Assembly (NCBI RefSeq): GCF_015351765.1
Contig: NZ_JADKQA010000005.1
Location: 1-64,000 of the forward strand
DNA: 64,000 nt
From: Clostridium vitabionis
GTDB taxonomy: Bacteria; Bacillota; Clostridia; Lachnospirales; Lachnospiraceae
Direction of reading: 5' to 3'
A program made the position numbers and the translations under genes. Positions 16,648 to 24,509 of this stretch are shown here, piece after piece. The first letter of the stretch is position 1. Every line of letters starts with the position of its first letter. The notes beneath the pieces are model-generated. The model was not told the origin of the DNA and searched no databases. It saw nothing but the letters and a program-made list of their open reading frames with translations.

Positions 16648-16757
16648 ACTTATCATTCCAGCTCGAGTCTCCATAAAGAAATCTGCGTAATTTGTGTAGC
16701 GTCTATGCTACTTTTCTTCGGTTTTATCACTCCTTTTGATCACGCTAATTTATATCG

Positions 16758-16785
16758 CACTCAAAGTGTACTCAAAATGTACTCA
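16758..16785. repeat. three GTACTCA-type iterons, 11-bp spacing
   Basis: CACTCA at 16758 and TACTCA at 16769 and 16780 are 11 bp apart, downstream of the XRE gene and at the presumed end of element A. TTCAAACT follows at 16790-16797, an 8-mer also found in the guaA 3' end (30975-30982). Confidence 0.65.
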
Positions 16786-16901
16786 CAGCTTCAAACTGCT
16801 TCGCAGCTGGTGTCCCCAATTTGTACCCACTGGCTTCTTTGCCTGAATCAGTCGCCCTATCGTCACCTTGCGCGAAGTCAATATTAATCATGCCTGATCT
16901 C

Positions 16902-17185
16902 CTAATGTCCGTGATTTCCGCTTCCAACGTAATGTAATTCATCCATCGCATTAATAATCCTTTGAAGAGAACGGAGACTGATTGATAAATTTTCCGCCAT
17001 TTCTTTCCGGATAATTCTGTTATTTGACTTTACCATTGCGAGAATGCCAGATTCATAGGATTCTCTTATTTTTTCTTCATCGTGAGTGCCACCGTGAGGG
17101 ACATTGGCACTCACGCCTGTCCCCCAGCCTTCTCCGCAGTGCCGGTGGAATCTTACCGTAAATCCGTAATCGTCGGGACACCTCT
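16902..17185 (-). pseudogene. winged-helix tail remnant of an AAA_4/Schlafen-type protein
   Basis: An open stretch fused in frame behind a kptA fragment. It contains VPHGGTHDEEKIRES and MVKSNNRIIRKEMAENLSIS, then LRSLQRIINAMDELHYVG, the winged-helix end typical of divergent-AAA (Schlafen AlbA_2) ATP-binding proteins. No upstream part of such a protein is present. It is most likely debris left by recombination at the left end of element B. Confidence 0.5.
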
Positions 17186-17586
17186 TCTTGACCGCAGTCT
17201 CTTCATCCAGAGACAGGTGCACATACAGCCTCGACTTCGGGATCAATCCCTGTTTATCAATGGATGCCGTAAACTTTTCGCGGTTCCGTGATACAGGAAT
17301 TCCGGCGGTTCCATTTCCTCCAGTTCCACATCTACTGGAATAGAATGTCCCTGATTTGCACGAATCAGCGTATGATCTTCGTTATAAGAATACCGTTGTT
17401 TCTCATCTGTTCTGACAATTTCGTCCAGCATATCTCTGTCAATCTTATATTCCCCAGATTGATCCCGGCAATCATATCATCAACATCCGCCTAGCCATGC
17501 TCATCCAGCGTGATGCCGATCGCCTCCGGCTTATGGCGAAGGATAAGACTGATAAAGCGGCTGGTACCGGTAAGTGAATCTGACAT
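17186..17586 (-). pseudogene. kptA: decayed RNA 2'-phosphotransferase (KptA/Tpt1)
   Basis: Reading across frames gives [20 protein letters not shown], then an in-frame TAG in place of the tryptophan in DEHGWADVD, then EIVRTDEKQRYSYNEDHTLI, IRANQGHSIPVDVELEE, EFLYHGTA, and, after a further shift, SRLYVHLSLDEETAV. These are the KptA/Tpt1 landmarks in order. At least one nonsense codon and two frameshifts are present, and the C-terminal third is replaced by unrelated sequence. KptA removes 2'-phosphates from RNA using NAD. Confidence 0.8.
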
Positions 17587-17723
17587 ATCCAAAACTCATT
17601 CCTTTCCATAGACAGACGCATCTTCCGCGACCATTACTGTACGGTCTTCATACCCGTATGTGTAACATCTTTTCGGCGGCTCTTTGGGGATGTTTCCCGT
17701 GGCCGGATTGTTCGAGATATTTC
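17587..17723 (-). other. coding remnant ending ASVYGKE
   Basis: On the minus strand an open frame reads NPATGNIPKEPPKRCYTYGY and continues to ASVYGKE, with its stop at 17596-17598. It looks like the C-terminus of a lost protein that I cannot identify. It sits between the ABC permease and the kptA remnant. Confidence 0.3.
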
Positions 17724-18416
17724 TCAAGCTTTCAGTCTATTCATCCAATGATGAATTGAAAAGACATAGAAGGCGATACACACTATAAATATCGACGTAT
17801 AGCTGCACCATAGAATCGGGAACGAATTGATCTGGCTGATGATCACCTGATAGATAAACAAAAATCCAATGCCGTATAAAAACACAGAAGACACGGACTT
17901 TTTCATAATGGCAACCGCAGAGATAAAAAGCACTGCTGCCTCCGCGACAAGCAGATCAACCATCACATATTGCCAGAATTCGTTGCAGGCACTTTTCGTA
18001 AGGACACCATTTACCAGAGAAAACCGGTTATCTGCGATAATAACAAAAGCAAAGCAGATAACCTGCGATAGAAATTGACAAGTAAGGCTAATCATAGAAG
18101 CCAGCAGTATTTTTGCCAGAAAAATACGTGTCCTTTTAATCGAATATGTAAACATGATCATTACTGTATGGTTGACATATTCTTCCACAATAATTTTGCT
18201 GATCAGATAAGCTGTATAAAACAAATAGAAATCCCATACGGTAGATGTCATCATTTTAAAGATCACCGCAAAACTGCTGGCGTGGTCCTGATTGACTCCG
18301 AATATGGAAACAAAGGTTGAGAAAAGCAAAATTGCCGTAATCGGAACATCTAACAGAATCAGATTTCTGATCCGGATTTTTCGAGCCTCAAGGCGCACTA
18401 GTGACCATATTTTCAT
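17724..18416 (-). CDS. ABC-2-type permease (BcrB-like)
   Basis: A 230-residue integral membrane protein with six hydrophobic segments (about 20-42, 58-78, 98-120, 140-160, 170-190, 200-222). It begins MKIWSLVRLEARKIRIRN, typical of short ABC-2 permeases that pair with a BcrA-like ATPase in bacitracin or lantibiotic resistance exporters. The first codon overlaps the ATPase gene by four bases (ATGA). With the two-component genes nearby it forms a peptide-antibiotic detoxification module. The substrate cannot be deduced. Confidence 0.8.
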   Translation of the reverse strand: MKIWSLVRLEARKIRIRNLILLDVPITAILLFSTFVSIFGVNQDHASSFAVIFKMMTSTVWDFYLFYTAYLISKIIVEEYVNHTVMIMFTYSIKRTRIFLAKILLASMISLTCQFLSQVICFAFVIIADNRFSLVNGVLTKSACNEFWQYVMVDLLVAEAAVLFISAVAIMKKSVSSVFLYGIGFLFIYQVIISQINSFPILWCSYTSIFIVCIAFYVFSIHHWMNRLKA

Positions 18417-19330
18417 TGCTGGCCTCTATTCTGCAGAACTGCAAAGAAATAGTCCTCTAATGTTTTATTGGCCTGCGACAGTTCATAAAGGGAAACCCCG
18501 CCATTTATCAGTTCCTTAGCAATCATGGATGAATCCGTATTCTGATAAATATGAATTCTGTTATTTTCCTGCACTGCAAAATCTTTGATTCCAAGACGTT
18601 CGAGAATGATACAGCTTTTCCTGACATCATCAATGCAGATAGTCAAATGGCTCCGGTTGTTGTTCTTTATTTCGACCATTGTCTTTTCCTGAACCATTTT
18701 ATGCTGATCGATTATCCCAATCCAATCCGCCAAATGCTCCATTTCAGACAAAATGTGGCTGGAAATCAAAATTGTAGTGCCATAATCCCTGTTGATATCC
18801 TTCATCAGGGTTCGCATATTCTTGATCCCTTCCGGATCAAGCGCGTTCGTTGGTTCGTCCAGTATCAACAACTTAGGATAGGCTAATATGGCACGCGCGA
18901 TAGCAAGGCGTTGACGCATCCCCAGCGAATAAGTCAAAACCTTTCGCCCGGCCGCCGCCGTCAGATCAACCTGCTCTAAGACCTCAGCTGCCCGTTTCTT
19001 GTCATGAAATCCCATATAGGAAGCATGGAGCTGTAAATTTTCAAGTCCCGTCAAGTGCTCGTAAAAATATGGATACTCAATGATGGACCCGGTTGAATCC
19101 AATCCTTCTGATGTAACTCCTGTATGATCAAAAATTCGCAGGCTGCCCTTGTCCATCGTCTCAAGTCCAACCAGTATTTTCATGAGAGTGCTTTTCCCGG
19201 CACCGTTCAGACCAATCAGTCCATAGATCGAACCTTCCGGAACATGAATATTGAAATTGTTTAAGGCTATGGTGGAATCGAACCTTTTTGAAATGTATTC
19301 CCCTTCTATGATGTATGTGTATGCATTCAA
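18413..19330 (-). CDS. ABC transporter ATPase (BcrA-like)
   Basis: A 305-residue nucleotide-binding subunit. Walker A is in LIGLNGAGKSTLMKILVGL (about 38-56), the signature in TYSLGMRQRLAIARA (about 135-149), Walker B in PKLLILDEPTNALDPEG, and the H-loop in ILISSHILSEMEHLADW. A C-terminal accessory domain of about 85 residues follows, as in BcrA/LanF ATPases. The frame appears to begin at a TTG at 19330 with AAAGGGGGC upstream; no in-frame ATG is nearby. It energises the permease encoded next. Confidence 0.88.
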   Translation of the reverse strand: MNAYTYIIEGEYISKRFDSTIALNNFNIHVPEGSIYGLIGLNGAGKSTLMKILVGLETMDKGSLRIFDHTGVTSEGLDSTGSIIEYPYFYEHLTGLENLQLHASYMGFHDKKRAAEVLEQVDLTAAAGRKVLTYSLGMRQRLAIARAILAYPKLLILDEPTNALDPEGIKNMRTLMKDINRDYGTTILISSHILSEMEHLADWIGIIDQHKMVQEKTMVEIKNNNRSHLTICIDDVRKSCIILERLGIKDFAVQENNRIHIYQNTDSSMIAKELINGGVSLYELSQANKTLEDYFFAVLQNRGQQ

Positions 19331-19380
19331 TTCAATAAGCCCCCTTTCTGTAAATGGATGTCTTATTGAATGATATGATA

Positions 19381-20314
19381 TCAGCCGATGTTGTCATTTT
19401 CTGTTCGCATTTCTAACGTTTTTCTAACAATAATTGAAAAACAAGTAGCTCCGGGCTGGCTCTCCAACTGAATTGACATGTGACAACGTGCGGCAATCTT
19501 TTCCACGATGGATAGTCCCAATCCGGCATGTCCTTGTAAAGCATAGTCTGATTTATTGATCTGATAGTTTCTGTCAAAGATCTTTTTCTGCTCCGCAGGC
19601 GGAATGCCGGGTCCATGATCTGATATCTGTATGACAATTTCCTGATCATTTTGCGAAATGGCAATTCCCAAAAACCTGCCGGATTCGCCATACTTAATAG
19701 AATTGTCGATCAAATTTTGCATGATGCAGCGAATCGCGTCAGGACTCGTCGCAGCATAAATTGGAGGATCACTTAAATCCAAACTTACCTGAAAATGATT
19801 ATCATTCAGGCAATCATAGTATGAAAGCGCGATCTCCCGGCACAATTCTGTAAGGTTTATGCGTTTCAATGGAAATTCCGCATCCCCCGAACAGATTCTG
19901 GCAAAATCCAGCTGTTGGAGTATGATATGCTGCATCATCTGCGCTTTTTGTTTTGTTTTCTGCAGGGCAAGATTTACTTCAGGGGAATTGTTTCCAAACT
20001 CCCGGTATTTCAATACTAATAAGTCGATATACCCAGACAGGGTAGTGATCGGCGTCTTCAGATCATGGGAAATGTCGGCAATATTTGTCCGATACTCTTC
20101 CTGAACATCACGGTATTGCCGGGAAAGACGATATCTTTGAAGCAGCAAAGTATTGAGCGAAGTGATCATCCTCTGCAGTTCCTGATTATCTGTATGATAT
20201 AAGAGAGGTTTGAAATCATCCTGCTCCCTTGTAATATATTTCGTGATTACGGAAATACTCCTCTGTAAGTCTCTTCTCATGTTATATTGATAAATGGAAA
20301 TGGTAAAATAAAAC
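19381..20314 (-). pseudogene. sensor histidine kinase, 3' part (split by element C)
   Basis: Carries most of an intact kinase: the H-box NIADISHDLKTPITTLSGYI, N-box MQNLIDNSIKYGESG, and G-boxes ISDHGPGIPP and GHAGLGLSIVEKIA. Upstream of the first ATG the frame continues FYFTISIYQYN until it meets element C at 20314. The missing start lies at 23551-23600. Joined across one copy of the 6-bp repeat, the gene is 978 bp, 325 codons plus stop. A shortened protein without its membrane helix might be made from the ATG at 20280, but it has no clear binding site. Confidence 0.85.
20309..20314. repeat. TAAAAC flanking repeat, left of element C
   Basis: TAAAAC here and at 23551-23556 bracket element C. 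Keeping one copy restores the kinase reading frame exactly. Confidence 0.75.
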
Positions 20315-20327
20315 TGTAAATGCCTAT

Positions 20328-20364
20328 GCCGTTATGCTATGAGCATAGTACATAGCATAACGGC
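20328..20364. repeat. perfect 14-bp inverted repeat at element C left end
   Basis: GCCGTTATGCTATG and CATAGCATAACGGC flank a 9-base spacer, 34 bp before the XRE start codon. It may be an operator for that regulator, a leader hairpin, or part of the element end. Confidence 0.7.
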
Positions 20365-20397
20365 TTCTCTTTCGTTGAGCTAGCAAGGAGGGTGAAT

Positions 20398-21198
20398 ATG
20401 TCTTTATCCATACAAGAGCGATTAAAAGACCTACGTGTGGAGCGTGGCTTGACGCTGGGGCAGCTTGCGGAGCAGACCGGGCTTTCCAAGTCTGCGCTGG
20501 GCAGTTACGAAACGGAAGACTTCAAGGACATCAGCCACTATGCCCTTATCCGGCTGGCGAAGTTTTACGGTGTGACCGCTGATTATCTGCTGGGGCTGTC
20601 TGAAATGAAAAATCACCCAAACGCCGATCTTGCAGACCTGCGTTTGAGTGATGAAATGATTGACCTGCTGAAAAGCGGGAGGATAGACAATACCCTGCTG
20701 TGTGAGCTGGCGGCGCACCCGGATTTCCCCCGGCTGATGGCTGACCTTGAAATCTATGTGAACGGAACGGCACTGAAACAGGCGCAGGGTGCAAACGCCA
20801 TAGTGGACACGATGAGCGCAACTGTTATAAAAAAGCATAATCCTGGCATGAGTGATACGCAGTTAAGACAGCTTATCACCGCCCATATTGATGAGGACGA
20901 GTTTTGCCGCTATGTGATACAACGGGACATAAACGGGATTGCCCTTGCTCTGCGGGAAACACACAAGGACGATTTTTTCAGCGTCCCAGAGGATAACCCG
21001 CTAAAAGAAATGCTGGAAACTGCTGGTGAAATCGTCAGCCAGGACAGCGACACGGAACAAGCGTACTTGGCGTTTATCTGCAAACGGCTCAAGCTGAATT
21101 TTAGGAAGCTGTCAGTAGAAGAACGGAAGTGGCTGAAAAAGATTGCGGAAAAATCCGACTTGCTGAAGAATCCAAAACCGCAGAGAGGACGAAGATAA
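20398..21198 (+). CDS. XRE-family regulator of element C
   Basis: 266 residues. HTH_3 domain at 5-62 (IQERLKDLRVERGLTLGQLA, TGLSKSALGSYETEDFKDIS), then FYGVTADYLLGLSE, the usual end of XRE HTH domains. A long mostly helical C-terminal region of unknown function follows. AAGGAGG lies six bases before the ATG at 20398; a GTG two codons earlier is less likely. It is convergent with the efflux gene, so it does not share that promoter. Regulators of this size are common on Firmicute resistance elements. Confidence 0.8.
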   Translation: MSLSIQERLKDLRVERGLTLGQLAEQTGLSKSALGSYETEDFKDISHYALIRLAKFYGVTADYLLGLSEMKNHPNADLADLRLSDEMIDLLKSGRIDNTLLCELAAHPDFPRLMADLEIYVNGTALKQAQGANAIVDTMSATVIKKHNPGMSDTQLRQLITAHIDEDEFCRYVIQRDINGIALALRETHKDDFFSVPEDNPLKEMLETAGEIVSQDSDTEQAYLAFICKRLKLNFRKLSVEERKWLKKIAEKSDLLKNPKPQRGRR

Positions 21199-21251
21199 AA
21201 AATGCCTGAACGGCGGTTCTGGTTTTTCAGAACCACCATCCAGGCATTTTG
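21198..21251. terminator. bidirectional terminator between XRE and MFS genes
   Basis: AAAATGCCTG pairs with CAGGCATTTT, and inside it GGTTCTG pairs with CAGAACC. It lies between two convergent genes and has A/T runs on both sides. Confidence 0.75.
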
Positions 21252-21278
21252 TTTAGTAATAGAAAAAGGTGCAGTTGA

Positions 21279-22499
21279 TTATTGCGTATTGTCAATCTCT
21301 CTCAAACCGGGTAGTAAAAATACGGCAAGCGCAACGATGATAATGCCAATTCCGCAAATGACAAACCATTTCTCAACTCCCAGCCGCTCCGCCAGAGGCC
21401 CGGAAATGACAAGGCCAAACGGCATGGCGAGGGAAGCGGCGCTTGTCAGTAGAGAAAAAACTCTCCCCAGATATTCTGGTTTGACCGTTTCTTGAAAAAT
21501 CGCATTTTGCACACCGTAAAATGGAGCGGAAATTCCCATAACAGTACAGCACACAACAAAGACAAGAAATGCGTCTGGCGGCAAAAGCCCGGAGAGCATA
21601 TTGCTAACGCCCATCAGGAGAACGGAAAGACCGATGGTGTACCGCCGTTTCTTAAAACCGCCCCAAATGCTCAGAATGACTCCGCCAAGCAGCATACCAA
21701 CCGCAAAAGCAATTTCAGCGGCAGAGGCATGGGCCGGTGTTCCTTTGAAGTATGACATACAGATGAGAGGAAAAAGCGTACTGATTGGCATATAAAAGAA
21801 CATATAAATTACACCAATCCAGAGCAGAGCAAAGAGGCCCCTGTTTTGCTTTAATACCACATACCCCTCTTTCATATCCTGTAAAAACTGTTGTCTTTTC
21901 GTTTCTGGACATAGTTCAGGCGTTGGTATGGACGAAATCGCAACAGTCACACAGGCAAGGATTGCACCCACAATATCTAACAATATAATTGCATTAAGAG
22001 GCCAAACAGCATATAAAAACGCTGCGGCAGCTGGACTGATAATCGCACTTACTGCTTGCATGGTCTGCGTGTAACCAGCGCATTTTGTAAGTTCCTCTTT
22101 TGGCACAATCATAGGTGTTGCTGCGCTGAATGCTGGAGAATGAAAAGCAGTTCCCGCACTTCGGATTAACAGGACAACCATAATAGACCATACGGGCAAT
22201 TCCATGTAAAACGCCACCAGCGCCAGAATACCGCCAGCGGCGGCAATTATCAAATCCGCACCAATCATTACGCTTTTACGGCTGTGCCGGTCAACAAAAG
22301 CACCTGCAAACGGGCCTAAACAGGCTTGCGGCAAAAATCCAATCAGTGTTGCCGCCGTCAATATGATTGCAGAATTAGTTTTCGCAACCAAATAAAAGAT
22401 AATGGCCATTTGCAAAATACCGCTGCTAATAAAGGATATTGCTTGTCCGGCAAGAAGTGTAAAATAAGTTTTTCTCCATGAATTGTTGTTTTGGGTCAT
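21279..22499 (-). CDS. Mef-like MFS efflux transporter
   Basis: A 406-residue, 12-segment major facilitator protein. It matches Mef-type macrolide exporters in SSGILQMAIIFYLVAKTNSA, GFLPQACLGPFAGAFVDRHS (the motif-A loop GAFVDRHSRK), LTKCAGYTQTMQAVS and KPEYLGRVFSLLTSAASLAM. I judge it a Mef relative rather than a known allele. The ATG at 22499 follows AAAGGAGG; the longer frame upstream is leader sequence. A leader peptide and terminator hairpin upstream suggest induction by attenuation. The usual partner gene msr(D) is absent. Confidence 0.85.
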   Translation of the reverse strand: MTQNNNSWRKTYFTLLAGQAISFISSGILQMAIIFYLVAKTNSAIILTAATLIGFLPQACLGPFAGAFVDRHSRKSVMIGADLIIAAAGGILALVAFYMELPVWSIMVVLLIRSAGTAFHSPAFSAATPMIVPKEELTKCAGYTQTMQAVSAIISPAAAAFLYAVWPLNAIILLDIVGAILACVTVAISSIPTPELCPETKRQQFLQDMKEGYVVLKQNRGLFALLWIGVIYMFFYMPISTLFPLICMSYFKGTPAHASAAEIAFAVGMLLGGVILSIWGGFKKRRYTIGLSVLLMGVSNMLSGLLPPDAFLVFVVCCTVMGISAPFYGVQNAIFQETVKPEYLGRVFSLLTSAASLAMPFGLVISGPLAERLGVEKWFVICGIGIIIVALAVFLLPGLREIDNTQ

Positions 22500-22544
22500 A
22501 ATGCGAACCTCCTTTTTTATTGCATTGTTCCTTTGTTTCTGCAA

Positions 22545-22585
22545 TAAAAAGCAGGCGTTGTCCCACAGAGAGGGCAGACGCCTGC
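22545..22585 (-). terminator. attenuator hairpin in the efflux gene leader
   Basis: On the minus strand GCAGGCGT and ACGCCTGC form a stem followed by TTTTTATT, 46 bases before the MFS start codon. A terminator here would stop most transcripts unless an alternative fold forms. Confidence 0.7.
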
Positions 22586-22643
22586 ATAACAACAAAGCAC
22601 GAAAAAACACCACGATACAGTTCAAAGACTGCTCGTGTCAAAC

Positions 22644-22688
22644 CTACGTGTTCCTTTGCATACGCACGCAAAAAAAGCCCACCATCAT
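22644..22688 (-). CDS. putative leader peptide MMVGFFCVRMQRNT
   Basis: A 14-codon ORF in the untranslated leader of the MFS gene, ending 58 bases before the attenuator stem. Short peptides in this place control mef and erm genes by drug-dependent ribosome stalling. There is no strong Shine-Dalgarno; CCTTTCCAC precedes it, so translation is unproven. Confidence 0.4.
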   Translation of the reverse strand: MMVGFFCVRMQRNT

Positions 22689-22739
22689 GTGGAAAGGTAC
22701 TTCTACTTTTTATTGCTTATTAGCGTACACAAATTAACA

Positions 22740-23340
22740 CACGTAAGCCTCCTTCCAATCTCAAACTGTCGCACAGTATAACACACATCCGATAGACTTG
22801 TCAACCATTTTTAACCTTGTTTTCCATCTTGTTTTTCCATCTCTTACGGGCAGTAGCAAAGCCAGGCGAGCCAGTCAACGGTCAAGATGAACGGCGCTTT
22901 CAGCGCCGCCGTTGACAGTCTCGCCCGTCTTTGCTAATGGGTAATCAAGGCGGGAAAGCCATTTTAGGGCTTTCCCGCCCATTTCAATTTTGGGAGAAGA
23001 AAGGCCCCAAAATGAACGAGTGCGGCCAAACACTTTTAGGGATTGGCCACCTTGTCCACCCATCCAGCGGGGCGGCGGGGAACGGTCAAGGCCGGGCGTC
23101 AGCCCATTCATTTCAGCCTTGACGGTTTCCTGCCGTCCTGCTACTTTTCCCGGAGTGTGGCCACACATCTGGTCACGGTGTCCAGAGCTTTGGGACTTTT
23201 TGTCCCATAGGCCGGGGGCGGAGGACGAGGGACGGGGGCTTTCATAATACGCCCTGTCTGCTGCTGAAATCAGCCCTTTGTTTCCGGCTTACCAGCCCCA
23301 AACAAAGCCCTGCTTTCCTGCCGCGTCAAATGCCCTTGCC
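22740..23340. other. GC-rich non-coding region of element C
   Basis: No convincing gene on either strand. It contains GTCAACG/CGTTGAC with inner CGGCGCT/AGCGCCG (22874-22916) and a perfect 12-bp repeat GGCGGGAAAGCC/GGCTTTCCCGCC (22949-22979), followed by runs of short palindromes. Codon-like frames here are low complexity. Confidence 0.55.
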
Positions 23341-23384
23341 CTCCCCGGCGGCAACGGTATTTTCAGGGCAACGCCGACAGAGCG

Positions 23385-23446
23385 TATAACACACTACACT
23401 TTGCTCCGCAAAGTCGTGTGCCAAATGGGGCGCTGCCCCCTTTGGA
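23385..23446. other. oriT-like palindromes in element C
   Basis: Minus strand: ACTTTGC-GGA-GCAAAGT followed by GTAGTGTGTTATACGC, the kind of stem plus nick-region sequence seen in oriT regions of Tn1549/Tn5397-type elements. CCAAATGGGGC/GCCCCCTTTGG (23421-23446) lies beside it, and a third palindrome at about 23455-23500. It is inferred by resemblance only. Confidence 0.45.
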
Positions 23447-23550
23447 AACCCCCGCAACAAACAGGTGCTATGCACCCAGCCGGGAGCATAGCGCCGTTTG
23501 TTGTCAGCAGCCCGTTTCACGGTCTGCGTGTAGTTCCTTGTAAACTGACC

Positions 23551-23600
23551 TAAAACCCGATTAAAATAGCAATTAAAATTATAGCAGCTGTCAAGATCAT
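23551..23600 (-). pseudogene. sensor histidine kinase, 5' fragment
   Basis: GGAGA nine bases before ATG at 23600 opens MILTAAIILIAILIGF, a transmembrane helix, and then hits TAG at the element C border. It joins in frame to FYFTISIYQYN at 20308. It directly follows the response regulator gene, as expected for the kinase of the pair. The TAAAAC repeat is at 23551-23556. Confidence 0.8.
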
Positions 23601-23644
23601 GCAAATTTGTCTCCAATATAAATTCCATCACAGTTGGATTTTTA

Positions 23645-24325
23645 TTAATCTGAGTTCTTCATGCGGTAGCCGATTCCCCATAAAGTTTCAATGCAGTCTC
23701 TTGATGGGCCAAGCTTTTTACGAAGGCGGTTGATATGCGTATTGACGACATCTTCATTATCTGCATATGAATCTTCCCATACGTGCTGATAAATCTGTCC
23801 TTTGGAGAAAACCTGATTTTGATGAGATGCCAGGAAGTACAAGATATCGAATTCTGTTCGTGTCAGGTCAATCTTCCGATTGCCTATATAAACTTCTCTC
23901 GTATCAGGGTTGATAAGCAAATCATAGATTTGAATGGATCTCTGCGGCATTTTTCCGTCGTAAATCTCAACTCTGCGCAAATTTGCCTTAATCCGTGATT
24001 CGAGCTCCGTAATGGAAAAAGGCTTTACTACGTAATCATCTGCACCATACGTGAAGCAGATAGATTTTGCATTGTCACTGTTTTCTCCTGTGATCACAAT
24101 GATCGGCAATGTGCATACGTTACGTATGTTTTTAATTGCAGTGATTCCACTGCCATCCGGCAGCCCAAGATCAATTAATATGAGGCAGTAGGCAGACATA
24201 GATGAAATGTCCACTAAAGAATCCAATCTATGGACAGCGGTAATATGGTAGCCTTTACAATTCATATAGTCAGTGAGCAGTTCACACATGTGAAGATCAT
24301 CTTCTATAAGCAAAATCTTTTTCAT
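23645..24325 (-). CDS. OmpR/PhoB-family response regulator
   Basis: 226 residues from the ATG at 24325. Receiver domain: acidic pocket LLIEDDLHM, phospho-acceptor Asp in LILIDLGLPDGSG (about residue 52), Thr/Ser in VITGEN, and Lys in YVVKPF. The winged-helix effector (IDLTRTEFDILYFLASHQNQ, ending TLWGIGYRM) binds DNA. Its kinase gene is the disrupted one next to it, so it can probably no longer be phosphorylated by its own partner. It should control the ABC exporter. No strong ribosome site is visible. Confidence 0.88.
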   Translation of the reverse strand: MKKILLIEDDLHMCELLTDYMNCKGYHITAVHRLDSLVDISSMSAYCLILIDLGLPDGSGITAIKNIRNVCTLPIIVITGENSDNAKSICFTYGADDYVVKPFSITELESRIKANLRRVEIYDGKMPQRSIQIYDLLINPDTREVYIGNRKIDLTRTEFDILYFLASHQNQVFSKGQIYQHVWEDSYADNEDVVNTHINRLRKKLGPSRDCIETLWGIGYRMKNSD

Positions 24326-24509
24326 GATTAATACCAATATTCAAAAGCAGGTTTCTCTAAGCATCTCCAGTTAAAGTGTCTGTACGGTTTTCCCATACAT
24401 TCATTATGCGCAGACAACATGGATAATCAACCAAAAAGGGGGAACTCGTTCTGCAAATCGGATAATGTTTCTGTATAGAATAATTCAAATGCAAAAGCTT
24501 GCTGCACAC

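Larger units (their letters stand above)
20315..23550. mobile_element. element C: non-autonomous efflux-carrying unit
   Basis: 3236 bp containing an XRE regulator, an Mef-like MFS pump with leader/attenuator, and about 800 bp of structured GC-rich non-coding DNA with an oriT-like palindrome. No recombinase or relaxase gene is present. The 6-bp TAAAAC repeats and the exact restoration of the kinase frame fix the boundaries to within the repeat. Mobility must come from enzymes supplied elsewhere. A tyrosine-recombinase coupling sequence or a transposase target duplication would both explain the repeat. Confidence 0.8.

Noticed and set aside
23278..23631. Frames of 90-100 codons in the GC-rich part of element C
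   Set aside because: They run through palindromes on both strands, lack ribosome sites and cross the element boundary.
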